Assembly (NCBI GenBank): GCA_026399475.1
Contig: JAPLQY010000030.1
Coordinates: 1-39,572 of the forward strand
Length of the DNA stretch: 39,572 bases
Source: Rhodocyclales bacterium
Lineage (GTDB): Bacteria; Pseudomonadota; Gammaproteobacteria; Burkholderiales; Rhodocyclaceae
Reading direction: 5' to 3'
The position numbers and the translations under genes are program-made. The notes under the pieces were generated by a model. That model worked only from the letters and a program-made list of their open reading frames with translations, was not told the DNA's origin and ran no database searches. Positions 13,776 through 22,144 of the stretch are shown one piece after another; the stretch's first letter is position 1, and each line of letters begins with the position of its first letter.

Positions 13776-15068
13776 TCATGGTTCTGTCGGCGCGGCGCGC
13801 TCGAGTTCGAGCGAAGCCGCCAGCATCGCCAGCCGCGCAATTACCCCATAGGCATAAAAGCGGTTGGGTGGCGCGTCGGGCTCAAGCTGGGCATCGGGGA
13901 GACTGCAGCCCGTGTCGAAGGCCAGCGGCTTGAAGGTCATGCCCGGGGCGTTGAGGTTCTCGTTGATGGCGCGTCCGGTATTGACGCGGTAGAAGCCGCC
14001 GACTACATAGCGGTCGATCATGTACACGACCGGCTCGGCGGTGCCTTCATCGACCCGCTCGAAGGTCGGCACGCCTTCCTGGATGATGACCTCGGTCACC
14101 GCCATGCCTTCCTTGACCACCGCCATCTTGTTGCGCTGCTTGCGGTTGAGGTTCTTCACCTCGCTCGCGTCCTTGACCGTCATGATGCCCATGCCGTAGG
14201 TGCCGGCGTCGGCCTTGACGATGACGAAGGGCTCGGACTCGATGCCGTATTCCTTGTACTTGGCCCGCATGCGATAGAGCAGGGTATCGATGTTGGCTGC
14301 CAGGCATTCCTCGCCGGCGCGCTCGTGGAAATTGACCTTGCCGCAGACTTCGAACTCGGGATTGATCAGCCAGGGATCGATGCCCAGCTCCCTGGCGAAG
14401 CTGATCGCCACGTCCTGGTAGGCGGCGAAATGCAGGGACTTGCGGCGCACGTGCCAGCCGGCCCACAGCGGCGGAATCAGGAACTGCTCGTTGATGTTCT
14501 GCAGCAGCTCCGGCACACCGCCCGACAGGTCGTTGTTGAGCAGCACGGCACAGGGATCGAAACCGTCCAGGCCGAGCCGGCGGCCTTCGCTGCCGATGCG
14601 CTTCAGCGGTTCCAGTACCAGTTTCTGGCCGTCAGGCAGGTCGAGCGTGGTGGGTTCCGTGATCTCCGGCAGCAGGCTGCCGATGCGCACGTTGAGCCCG
14701 GTGTGATGCAGGATGGTGGCCAGGCGCGCCACGTTCATCAGGTAGAACTGGTTGCGCGTATGGTTCTCCGGCACCAGCAGCAGATTGCGCGCCTCGGGGC
14801 AGATCTTCTCGATCGCCGACATCGCCGCCTGCACGCACAGCGGCAGGAAGGCCGGGTTCAGGTTGTTGAAGCCGCCGGGAAACAGATTGGTATCGACCGG
14901 CGCCAGCTTGAAGCCGGCGTTGCGCAAATCGACCGAACTGTAGAAGGGTGGCGTGTGCTCCAGCCACTGCGTACGCAGCCAACGCTCGACCGTGGTGTCG
15001 TTGTCGAGAATGCGCCGCTCGAGTTCAAGCAGCGGTCCGGTCAGGGCGGTGGTGAGGTGTGGAACCAT
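13776..15068 (-). CDS. gshA: Glutamate-cysteine ligase (ferrooxidans/betaproteobacterial type)
   Basis: This 430-residue protein makes gamma-glutamylcysteine, the first step of glutathione synthesis. It belongs to the shorter GshA type first noted in Acidithiobacillus and common in betaproteobacteria, unrelated in detail to E. coli GshA. Conserved stretches include FYSSVDLRNAGFKLAPVDTNLFPGG (written in the family as the substrate entry), PENHTRNQFYLMN, the nucleotide-binding-like VIVKADAGTYGMGIMTVKD, and VIIQEGVPTFE. The start MVPHLTTALTG was preferred over an in-frame ATG 57 bases upstream, because the extra residues would be read from a repeat hairpin. It heads the gshA-gshB-apbE run. Confidence 0.93.
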   Translation of the reverse strand: MVPHLTTALTGPLLELERRILDNDTTVERWLRTQWLEHTPPFYSSVDLRNAGFKLAPVDTNLFPGGFNNLNPAFLPLCVQAAMSAIEKICPEARNLLLVPENHTRNQFYLMNVARLATILHHTGLNVRIGSLLPEITEPTTLDLPDGQKLVLEPLKRIGSEGRRLGLDGFDPCAVLLNNDLSGGVPELLQNINEQFLIPPLWAGWHVRRKSLHFAAYQDVAISFARELGIDPWLINPEFEVCGKVNFHERAGEECLAANIDTLLYRMRAKYKEYGIESEPFVIVKADAGTYGMGIMTVKDASEVKNLNRKQRNKMAVVKEGMAVTEVIIQEGVPTFERVDEGTAEPVVYMIDRYVVGGFYRVNTGRAINENLNAPGMTFKPLAFDTGCSLPDAQLEPDAPPNRFYAYGVIARLAMLAASLELERAAPTEP

Positions 15069-15081
15069 ATTCAGAGATGCC

Positions 15082-15132
15082 GTGAAATGTGAAAAGTGAA
15101 ACGTGACTCCCGTTTCACGTTTCACGTTTCAC
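15082..15132. repeat. Heptad-repeat hairpin between the methyltransferase and gshA
   Basis: Three tandem 7-base units GTGAAAN (15082-15102) are followed by a TGACTCC loop and three units of CGTTTCA (15111-15131). The two 22-base arms pair at 20 positions. The hairpin fills the whole gap between the methyltransferase stop and the gshA start. It may end the upstream transcript or act as an operator for gshA; the two arms have diverged at the seventh base only. Confidence 0.7.
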
Positions 15133-15138
15133 TGAATC

Positions 15139-16338
15139 TTACACCAGACCTTTGACCGCAAATTCGGCGAAGGCCTCGGGCAGCAGGGCCTGCTCCATGC
15201 TGCGCTGCGAGAAGAGGAAGCGGCCATCGCAGACGAAACCGAGTTCGCTCCAGTCCACGTCGTTGAGCATCCCGGCCAGGCGTTTGAGGTCGGCAACCTT
15301 GATTTTCGTGCGGTGCGGAAACAGCGCCAGCACCGCGCCGTCGTAGTTGTTGCAGGGATGGAGAAAGAAGGGTTGCGGATTGCGCGTGCGGCCATTGACG
15401 TAGATGCGCGGATCGGCCGACACATGATGGCGGCGACCCCACTTCCACCAGTTGGATTCGTCGAAGCGCGTCACGCGTCGCGCCAGCAGCCGTTCCTTGA
15501 ATTGTTCGAGCCAGACCAGCGGGCCTTCGCGATCGAGGTAGACCATGCGTTTTGTGGCGCCGGTCTGCGCGGTTTTTGACCAGACGAATTCCGTGTTGGC
15601 GAATTCCTGGTTCCTGAAAATTTCATCGGCTCCGGACACGGCGCCGACCTTGACGGCAAACACGCTGGCCAGCGGCAGGCTGTAGATGCCGCGAGTGAAC
15701 ATCAGTTGGCCGCCGGACAGCGCCATGCGCCGGCCATCCCGCAGGCGGTGGCTGGCATTGCCTTTTTCGAAGCGCCAGATGGCGCAGTTGGGCGTGGCGC
15801 CGGCGAAAATTCTGGCGTCGCCGAGATCGTCGAAATCGGTGATCGTGCCCTGGTCGAACAGCCAGGTGTTGAGCCGCCCGGCACCCGTGGCTTTGAGGAA
15901 ATCGCGCGGCGTGATGAGGATCAGCTCGCCGCCGGGGACGAGATGACGCACGCATTTCTCGATGAAATGCAGGTAGAGGTTGGCGTGGCCGTCGAGCAGG
16001 CTGGAGCCGAGCCGGATCGCGGTTTCCGGCAGGATGTCGCGCGCCTTGACGTAGGGCGGGTTGCCGATGACGGTGGTGAACTGCTCGGACTCGGGATAGG
16101 CGAAGAAGTCGATGTTGAGCGCGCCGGCGGGGCAGTGCGCGGCATCGAGCTCGATCGCCACGCAGCCGGGTATGCGCGCGGAGAATGCCCCGTCGCCGCT
16201 GGCCGGATCGAGCACCCGGCCCTTGTTTCGTCGCAGCGCCAGCATCCGGTCGACGATCACGGGCGGCGTGAAGACCTGACCGTAGCGGGTGATGTCGAAA
16301 GTCGGCGCTGGCGGCGCGGCGACCGCGGAACCGCTCAT
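15139..16338 (-). CDS. Adenine-specific DNA methyltransferase, gamma class, orphan
   Basis: This 399-residue protein carries the N6-adenine methyltransferase motifs in the gamma-class order: motif X YGQVFTPPVIVDRML, motif I RVLDPASGDGAF (SAM binding), acidic AIELDA, and catalytic motif IV as GNPPYVKA. The C-terminal 200 residues (from about 200) resemble the TaqI/Eco57I-type target-recognition region. No restriction endonuclease is adjacent. The stop of the aminotransferase gene upstream overlaps its ATG by 4 bases. Its place in a conserved housekeeping run suggests either an epigenetic role or a non-DNA substrate; I cannot predict the target site. Confidence 0.85.
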   Translation of the reverse strand: MSGSAVAAPPAPTFDITRYGQVFTPPVIVDRMLALRRNKGRVLDPASGDGAFSARIPGCVAIELDAAHCPAGALNIDFFAYPESEQFTTVIGNPPYVKARDILPETAIRLGSSLLDGHANLYLHFIEKCVRHLVPGGELILITPRDFLKATGAGRLNTWLFDQGTITDFDDLGDARIFAGATPNCAIWRFEKGNASHRLRDGRRMALSGGQLMFTRGIYSLPLASVFAVKVGAVSGADEIFRNQEFANTEFVWSKTAQTGATKRMVYLDREGPLVWLEQFKERLLARRVTRFDESNWWKWGRRHHVSADPRIYVNGRTRNPQPFFLHPCNNYDGAVLALFPHRTKIKVADLKRLAGMLNDVDWSELGFVCDGRFLFSQRSMEQALLPEAFAEFAVKGLV

Positions 16339-17579
16339 GCCGGTTTCTTGCCCGCCTTGGCTTTGGCCGCCGCCGCATGCTGGGCCGCGTAGGCCTGGTG
16401 CGCAGCGGCTTCGGCCTGACCGACTTCGACCGCACAGCCCATGTCGGATAGCACAGAGCCCAGCGCCGACAGCGAGAGCATGACGTTTTCCGCCTTGCAG
16501 GAATAACCCATCAAGCCGAAGCGCCAGATCTTACCGGCGAGCGGCCCGAGGCCGGCGCCGATTTCGAGATTGAACTCGTTCAGCAATCGCTTGCGCACTT
16601 CGGCTTCGGCAACGCCCTCGGGCACATGCACGGCATTCATCTGCGGCAGACGCGCGCCTTCCCTGACCACGAACTTGAGGCCCATGGCTTCGAGGCCGGC
16701 CTTGATCGCCAGGTGATGGCGCTGGTGGCGCGCCCAGGCGTGTTCGAGGCCTTCCTCGCGCAGCAGCAGCAGGGCTTCGTGCAGGGCGTAGAGGCTATTG
16801 CCCGGCGCCGTGTGGTGGTAGGTGCGCTGTGTTTCGCCCCAGTAGGCCATCACCAGATTCAGATCCATGAACCAGCTCTGCACCTTGGTCTTGCGCGCCT
16901 TGACGCGGGCGATGGCGGCGTCCGAAAACGATACCGGCGACAGACCCGGCGTGCAGGAGAGGCACTTCTGGCTGGCCGAGTAGATCGCGTCGGCACCCCA
17001 CTCATCGGTCAGCACCGGCGTGCCGCCAAGCGAGGTCACGGCATCGACGATGGACAGTGCGCCCGCATCCCGTGTCAGGGCGATCAGCGTCTTCGCATCC
17101 GACTGAGCGCCGGTAGAGGTTTCGGCATGAACGAAGGCGACGATCTTCGCATCCGGGTGGGCCTTCAGCGCATCGGCCAGTTTCTGTGGATCGACCGGCT
17201 CGCCCCAGGCATCTTCGACCACTACGGCAACGCCGCGGGCACGCTCGACATTCTCGATCATGCGCCCGCCGAAAACCCCGTTGCGGCAGACGATGACCTT
17301 GTCGCCGGGCTCGACGAGATTGACGAAACAAAGCTCCATACCCACCGAGCCGGGGCCGGAGACGGGGAAGGTCAGCGGATTCTTCGTCTGGTAGGTATAG
17401 CGCAGGAGATCCTTCAACTCGTCCATCATGCCGACAAATATCGGGTCGAGATAGCCGATCACCGGCTGGCCCAGCGCGGCAATGGTGCGCGGGTGCATTT
17501 CCGACGGACCGGGACCCATCAGGGTGCGCAACGGCGGATGGAAGGAAGCAATCTTTTTCGGCGAGGGCAGAAGTGTCAT
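16335..17579 (-). CDS. Class V aminotransferase (alanine/serine-glyoxylate type)
   Basis: This 414-residue PLP enzyme has K205 as the Schiff-base lysine in YSASQKCLSCTPG, D179 in IVDAVTS to bind the PLP ring nitrogen, and the N-terminal LMGPGPSEMHPR substrate loop. It is most like alanine-glyoxylate or serine-glyoxylate aminotransferases, which make glycine from glyoxylate; glycine is the last substrate of gshB. The C-terminal 25 residues are an Ala/Lys-rich tail not usual for the fold, possibly disordered. It overlaps the methyltransferase start by 4 bases. The exact amino donor is not readable. Confidence 0.9.
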   Translation of the reverse strand: MTLLPSPKKIASFHPPLRTLMGPGPSEMHPRTIAALGQPVIGYLDPIFVGMMDELKDLLRYTYQTKNPLTFPVSGPGSVGMELCFVNLVEPGDKVIVCRNGVFGGRMIENVERARGVAVVVEDAWGEPVDPQKLADALKAHPDAKIVAFVHAETSTGAQSDAKTLIALTRDAGALSIVDAVTSLGGTPVLTDEWGADAIYSASQKCLSCTPGLSPVSFSDAAIARVKARKTKVQSWFMDLNLVMAYWGETQRTYHHTAPGNSLYALHEALLLLREEGLEHAWARHQRHHLAIKAGLEAMGLKFVVREGARLPQMNAVHVPEGVAEAEVRKRLLNEFNLEIGAGLGPLAGKIWRFGLMGYSCKAENVMLSLSALGSVLSDMGCAVEVGQAEAAAHQAYAAQHAAAAKAKAGKKPA

Positions 17580-17646
17580 GGTCAGGGATCCGGCATCAGA
17601 AAAAATCCCGGCGCCAGGCCGGGATCGGAATTACGGTGGCGGGACG

Positions 17647-17979
17647 TCAGAACGTGCCTATCACCCACATCGGCACGCGCAGGCCGGAATCACGGGAATC
17701 CTGGCGGCTAAAGCTGCCATCGCCGGCGTTGTCGATCAGGTAGTAGGAGACGCCATGCGGCGGGGTAACCCTGAGCATGTAGAGCTTGCCGCTCATGCGG
17801 AATTCCTCGACCTTGTCTTGGCCGCGCTTGGTGATGGTGACCTGCGGTTCCATCGATTCGTTCAAGGAGCCAGCCGGCGGCGGTGGCGGCTCGGGAATAG
17901 GCTCCAGCTTCGGCGGCCGGGTCTGCGCGGCAACATTAAGTGCCACGGCAGACAGCAGAACAAGGATCAGGTGGCGCAT
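17647..17979 (-). CDS. DUF2782 secreted protein
   Basis: This 110-residue protein begins MRHLILVLLSAVALNVAAQT, a signal peptide with cleavage after VAA. A proline-rich stretch (PPKLEPIPEPPPPPAG) precedes the domain: EPQVTITKRGQDKVEEFRMSGKLYMLRVTP, then YYLIDNAGDGSFSRQDS, and it ends PMWVIGTF. DUF2782 proteins of this size are found beside polA in many betaproteobacteria, and their role is unknown. It is on the same strand as the LOG gene, 31 bases after it. A longer frame upstream overlaps the LOG gene and is not a start. Confidence 0.85.
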   Translation of the reverse strand: MRHLILVLLSAVALNVAAQTRPPKLEPIPEPPPPPAGSLNESMEPQVTITKRGQDKVEEFRMSGKLYMLRVTPPHGVSYYLIDNAGDGSFSRQDSRDSGLRVPMWVIGTF

Positions 17980-18010
17980 GGGATGTCCCTCAAGAATTCC
18001 AGTCAGTTTA

Positions 18011-18775
18011 TCAAAGGTTAAGCAGCAATTCGTGCTCTTCGGGCAGCGGACCGAAACCGCGCGCTTCGTAGTGATCGAAAATCGCTGCCACCACGCCCTC
18101 CGGATCGTCGATGACCTGGAGCAGATCGACATCCTCGGGATTGATCATGTTCTCGGCCACCAGCCGCTCGCGGAACCATCCGAGTATGCCGGCCCAGAAC
18201 TCGCTGCCGACCAGAATCAGTGGAATGCGCGGACTCTTGCCGGTCTGGATCAGGGTCAGGGCTTCGAGCAGTTCATCGAGCGTGCCGAAGCCGCCGGGCA
18301 TGACGACATAGGCCGCCGCCACCTTGACGAACATGTACTTGCGGGCGAAGAAGTGGCGAAAGCTCTGCGAAATGTCCTGGTAATGATTGGCCTTCTGCTC
18401 GTGTGGCAACTGGATGTTGAGCCCGATGGACATGCTCTTGCCTTCGAAAGCGCCCTTGTTGGCCGCCTCCATGACGCCGGGGCCGCCGCCGGAGACCACC
18501 GAAAAGCCTGCATCCGACAGCAGGCGGGCAATTTTTTCGGTGAGCTGGTAGTAGTGGGAATCACGGGTGATGCGTGCGCTGCCGAAGATCGACACCGCCG
18601 GACGCACCGTCGCCAGGCGCTCGGTCGCCTCGACGAACTCTGCCATAATGCCAAACACCCGCCAGGCTTCGCGCGCACTGGTAGAGGCCTGCTGGGGAGG
18701 GACCGCTTCAAGGCCCTTCGCACCCTTCCCCAGGCTTTTGGATACGCTTTTGGGTAACTTGTCCTTCTCATTCAT
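18011..18775 (-). CDS. LOG-family protein (TIGR00730, Rossmann fold)
   Basis: This 254-residue protein carries GGGPGVMEAANKGA and the nucleotide motif PGGFGTLDELLEAL. The family includes cytokinin-activating nucleoside 5'-monophosphate phosphoribohydrolases and, in bacteria, nucleotide-monophosphate nucleosidases such as PpnN. The N-terminal 50 residues are an extension before the core. The ATG opening MNEKDKLPK was chosen because GGGGAG (18784-18789 on the plus coordinates) precedes it at 8 bases; two ATGs further upstream lack this and overlap polA. The start of polA lies 16 bases away in the opposite direction, so the two promoters must lie inside each other's coding sequence. Confidence 0.88.
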   Translation of the reverse strand: MNEKDKLPKSVSKSLGKGAKGLEAVPPQQASTSAREAWRVFGIMAEFVEATERLATVRPAVSIFGSARITRDSHYYQLTEKIARLLSDAGFSVVSGGGPGVMEAANKGAFEGKSMSIGLNIQLPHEQKANHYQDISQSFRHFFARKYMFVKVAAAYVVMPGGFGTLDELLEALTLIQTGKSPRIPLILVGSEFWAGILGWFRERLVAENMINPEDVDLLQVIDDPEGVVAAIFDHYEARGFGPLPEEHELLLNL

Positions 18776-18791
18776 TTCGTAGTGCTCCCCC

Positions 18792-21533
18792 ATGCCCACG
18801 CTTCTGCTCGTCGACGGCTCGTCCTATCTGTACCGCGCGTTCCATGCCCTGCCCGATCTGCGCAATGCTGCTGGTGAGCCCACCGGCGCCATCCGTGGCG
18901 TGCTGTCCATGCTGCGTGTGCTCGAAACCGACTATAAGTCAGATTTCCGCGCCGTGGTGTTCGACGCCCGCGGCAAGACCTTCCGCGACGACTGGTACCC
19001 GGCGTACAAGGCGCACCGGCCCTCGATGCCGGAAGACCTCGCGGCGCAGGTCGAGCCCCTGCATGAGTGCATCCGGGCCGCCGGCTGGCCACTGTTGATG
19101 ATAGGCGGCGTCGAAGCCGACGACGTGATCGGCACGCTGTCCAGACAGGCTGCCGCGGCCGGCATCGACTGCGTGATTTCGACCGGCGACAAGGATCTGG
19201 CGCAACTGGTGGATCAGCACGTCACGCTGGTCAATACCATGAGCAATGAAACGCTGGACCCGGCCGGCGTGAAGACCAAATTCGGTGTGCCTCCCGAGCG
19301 CATTGTCGATTACCTCGCGCTGGTCGGCGATACCTCGGACGGCGTGCCGGGTGTGTCCAAGGTGGGGCCCAAGACCGCCGTCAAATGGCTGGACGCTTAC
19401 GGTTCGCTCGATGCGATCGTGGCGCATGCCAACGAGATCGGCGGCGCGGTCGGCGAAAACCTGAGGAAGCACCTCGACTTCCTGCCGCTGGGCGTCAAGC
19501 TTGTTACCGTGGTCTGCGATGTGCCGCTGCCGCAGGCGGTGACCGATCTGGCGCCGCTGGCGCCGGATACGGCGAAGCTGGCCGAGCTGTATGCGCGGCT
19601 GGAATTCAAGGGCTGGCTGCGCGAATTGAGCGGTGAAAAGCCTGCGCCGCAGGCGCGCAATCAGAACGCCGTACTGCCAGCACCAACTCTTGAAACCGCC
19701 GCCCACGTCGAACCCGACCGCAGCGGCTATGAATGCATCATCGAGCCGTCACAACTCGACGCCTGGCTGGCCCGCCTTGATACCGCCACGCTGGTGTCGC
19801 TCGACACCGAAACCACCGGCCTCGACCCGATGCAGGCGCGTCTGGTGGGCATCTCCTTCGCCATCGCCGAAGGAGATGTTGTGCATGCCGCCTACCTGCC
19901 GCTCGGCCACTGCTACGCCGGCGCGCCGATGCAACTGCCCTTCGCCGAAACCCTGGCGCGGCTCAAGCCATGGCTGGAATCCGCACGCCATGCCAAGCTG
20001 GGCCAGCACCTCAAGTACGACCGTCACATTTTCGCCAATCACGGCGTGGAATTGCGCGGCATCATCGAGGACACGCTGCTGCAATCCTACGTATTGGAAT
20101 CAGACAAGCCGCACGACCTCGGTTCGCTTGCCGCGCGCCATTGCGGGCTGAAAACCATCAGTTACGACGCCGTCACCGGCAAGGGCGCCAACCGCATCTC
20201 CTTCGCCCAGGTCGAGGTCGCCCGCGCCGCCGAGTATGCCGCCGAGGATGCCGACGTCACACTGCGCGTGCATCAGGTACTGCGCCCGCAGCTTGCCGCG
20301 GAGCCGCAACTGGAAAGCCTCTACCGCGACCTCGAGCTGCCGGTGGCGGAAGTATTATTTCGCATCGAGCGCAATGGCGTGCTGATCGATGCAGCAACGC
20401 TGGCGCAGCAAAGCGATGAACTCGGACGAAAGATCATGGCCCTCGAAGCGGAGGCGCAACTGCTGGCCGGGCAGCCCTTCAACCTGAATTCGCCGAAGCA
20501 GCTGGCCGAGATCCTGTTCAACCAGCAAGGCCTGCCGGTGGTGAAGAAGACGCCTTCGGGCGGACCCTCGACCGACGAGGAAGTGCTGGAAAAACTGGCC
20601 GAGGACTACCCGCTGCCGAAGAAGATCCTCGAGCACCGCAGCCTGGCCAAGCTGAAGAATACCTACACCGACAAGCTGCCGAAGATGATCGACGCGGCCA
20701 CCGGCCGCGTCCATACCAGCTTCGCCCAGGCCGTCGCCGTAACGGGACGGCTGGCGTCCTCCGACCCCAACCTGCAGAACATCCCGATCCGCAGCCCGGA
20801 AGGCCGCCGCATCCGCTCGGCCTTCGTCGCGCCGGCCGGCCACCGCATCCTCAGCGCCGACTATTCGCAGATCGAATTGCGCATCATGGCCCACCTGTCC
20901 GACGATCCGCGCCTGCTGGAAGCCTTCGAACAGGGCGAAGACGTGCATCGCGCCACGGCGGCCGAGGTCTTCGGCCTGACGCCGATCGAGGTCAGCAGCG
21001 AACAGCGCCGCGCCGCCAAGGCGATCAATTTCGGCCTGATCTACGGCATGAGCGCCTTCGGCCTGGCCAAGCAGATCGGCGTCGATCGCACCGCCGCCGC
21101 CGCCTACATGGACCGCTACTTCGCCCGCTATCCCGGCGTCGCCCGCTACATGGAGGAAACCCGGGCCATCGCCCGCGACAAGGGCTATGTCGAAACCGTC
21201 TTCGGCCGCCGCCTGTGGCTGCCGGAGATCAAGTCGTCCAACGCCGGCCGCCGCCAGGGCGCCGAGCGCGCCGCGATCAACGCGCCGATGCAGGGCACGG
21301 CGGCCGACCTGATCAAGCGCGCCATGCTGGCGGTGCAGGACTGGCTCGACGCACAAGAACTGCAAACCCTGCTGGTGCTGCAGGTGCATGACGAACTGGT
21401 GCTCGAAGTGCCGGAAGACGAACTTGAAGCCGTGCGCGCGGCACTACCGAAGCTGATGGGCGGCGTGGCAAGACTCAAGGTGCCGCTGCTGGTGGAAATG
21501 GGGGTAGGCGCCAACTGGGATGCAGCGCACTGA
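18792..21533 (+). CDS. polA: DNA polymerase I
   Basis: This 913-residue protein has all three parts: the 5' nuclease (LLVDGSSYLYRAFHALPDL, DDWYPAYKAHRPSMPEDL, GVEADDVIGTLS, TSDGVPGVSKVGPKTA), the proofreading domain with an intact DxE (LVSLDTETTGLDP near 340), and the polymerase domain with DYSQIELRIMAHLS, the O-helix region RRAAKAINFGLIYGMSAFG, and QVHDELVLEVP. It fills gaps and removes RNA primers and acts in excision repair. The ATG has no good ribosome site: the bases before it are the complement of the LOG gene's site. Confidence 0.98.
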   Translation: MPTLLLVDGSSYLYRAFHALPDLRNAAGEPTGAIRGVLSMLRVLETDYKSDFRAVVFDARGKTFRDDWYPAYKAHRPSMPEDLAAQVEPLHECIRAAGWPLLMIGGVEADDVIGTLSRQAAAAGIDCVISTGDKDLAQLVDQHVTLVNTMSNETLDPAGVKTKFGVPPERIVDYLALVGDTSDGVPGVSKVGPKTAVKWLDAYGSLDAIVAHANEIGGAVGENLRKHLDFLPLGVKLVTVVCDVPLPQAVTDLAPLAPDTAKLAELYARLEFKGWLRELSGEKPAPQARNQNAVLPAPTLETAAHVEPDRSGYECIIEPSQLDAWLARLDTATLVSLDTETTGLDPMQARLVGISFAIAEGDVVHAAYLPLGHCYAGAPMQLPFAETLARLKPWLESARHAKLGQHLKYDRHIFANHGVELRGIIEDTLLQSYVLESDKPHDLGSLAARHCGLKTISYDAVTGKGANRISFAQVEVARAAEYAAEDADVTLRVHQVLRPQLAAEPQLESLYRDLELPVAEVLFRIERNGVLIDAATLAQQSDELGRKIMALEAEAQLLAGQPFNLNSPKQLAEILFNQQGLPVVKKTPSGGPSTDEEVLEKLAEDYPLPKKILEHRSLAKLKNTYTDKLPKMIDAATGRVHTSFAQAVAVTGRLASSDPNLQNIPIRSPEGRRIRSAFVAPAGHRILSADYSQIELRIMAHLSDDPRLLEAFEQGEDVHRATAAEVFGLTPIEVSSEQRRAAKAINFGLIYGMSAFGLAKQIGVDRTAAAAYMDRYFARYPGVARYMEETRAIARDKGYVETVFGRRLWLPEIKSSNAGRRQGAERAAINAPMQGTAADLIKRAMLAVQDWLDAQELQTLLVLQVHDELVLEVPEDELEAVRAALPKLMGGVARLKVPLLVEMGVGANWDAAH

Positions 21534-21684
21534 GCGCTGGAGCCGACAATGCAGCGAGATCCGACATTGAGCCAGACTGCTTGACAGGCAAGTTCCGGCC
21601 ATTAGCGGACCTCCATGGTTGCCTTCCAATTTGCATAGTGGCAGGATGTCAGTTTAATGAAATTGCCGACAATATCTCACTCTA

Positions 21685-21711
21685 GGTTCGACGCTTTGAA
21701 AGCGCAGAACC
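21685..21711. other. Stem-loop between polA and the ArsR gene
   Basis: GGTTC-GA-CGCTTT-G-AAAGCG-CA-GAACC folds as two stacked perfect stems of 5 and 6 pairs with a single-base loop apart from a 2x2 internal loop. It lies 150 bases after polA and 14 bases before the next -35 box. It may be the polA terminator, though no T-run follows. The rest of the 227-base gap shows no gene. Confidence 0.5.
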
Positions 21712-21724
21712 AGCGAAAAATTGG

Positions 21725-21753
21725 TTGACACGAACAAATGACATAACTACACT
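21725..21753 (+). promoter_or_regulatory. Sigma-70 promoter of the ArsR gene
   Basis: TTGACA (21725-21730), a 17-base spacer and TACACT (21748-21753) make a near-ideal promoter. The predicted start point falls at about 21760, which is one base before the ATG at 21761. That suggests a leaderless mRNA or a later start. An ATCGACAT directly at the start is repeated in the gap before the next gene and may be the regulator's site. Confidence 0.65.
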
Positions 21754-21760
21754 CATCGAC

Positions 21761-22072
21761 ATGAGAGAAGATTACCGCCGCGCCATCCCTGTACGTTGGA
21801 AGGCCATGTCCAAAGTATTCACTGCCCTTGGTGATGAGCACCGACAGCGCATTCTGTTGTTATTCGAACCCGGCGAACGCCTGAATGTGGGGCAGGTGGC
21901 CGAGGTATCCACCTTGACACGGTCGACGGTATCGCACCATCTGAAGGTTTTGCGCGAAGCACGTGTACTGCAGTCGGAAAAGATCGGCAAGGAAGTCTGG
22001 TTCTGGGTTGACCGGGACTGGCTACTGACCGTCTTTGGTAACGTGATCGACTACGTCAAGGAATCGACGTAG
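21761..22072 (+). CDS. ArsR-family winged-helix regulator
   Basis: This 103-residue protein has the ArsR/SmtB winged helix: FTALGDEHRQRILLLFEPGERL, the recognition pair VSTLTRSTVSHHLKVLREAR, and the wing VLQSEKIGKEVWFWVD. There are no Cys pairs or a metal-binding ELCVCDL, so a metal sensor is unlikely. The start at 21761 (MREDYRRAIP) gives the complete fold; an internal ATG at 21806 would also keep it. It sits just upstream of the lipid transporter/acyltransferase gene and probably controls it and itself through the shared ATCGACAT motif. Confidence 0.88.
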   Translation: MREDYRRAIPVRWKAMSKVFTALGDEHRQRILLLFEPGERLNVGQVAEVSTLTRSTVSHHLKVLREARVLQSEKIGKEVWFWVDRDWLLTVFGNVIDYVKEST

Positions 22073-22077
22073 TCAAA

Positions 22078-22113
22078 ATTTTACTTGACATATCGACATA
22101 AGCACACATATCA
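22078..22113 (+). promoter_or_regulatory. Possible promoter/operator of the lipid gene
   Basis: TTGACA at 22085-22090 is a perfect -35 box followed by ATATCGACATAAG, which repeats the ATCGACATRAG found at the ArsR start. A -10 box is poor (ATATCA at 22108-22113). The pair of TTGACA plus ATCGACAT in both gaps suggests a shared operator of the ArsR-type regulator. Confidence 0.4.
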
Positions 22114-22144
22114 CCATGACAAACAAGATGTTACGAGGTCGATC

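Noticed and set aside
15082..15132. CRISPR-like tandem units
   Set aside because: Units are only 7 bases, adjacent and inverted across one loop; there are no spacers and no cas genes, so this is a hairpin, not an array.
21725..21760. TTG start that would extend the ArsR protein by 12 residues
   Set aside because: The TTG is the -35 box of a strong promoter, so it cannot be in the transcript that this promoter makes.
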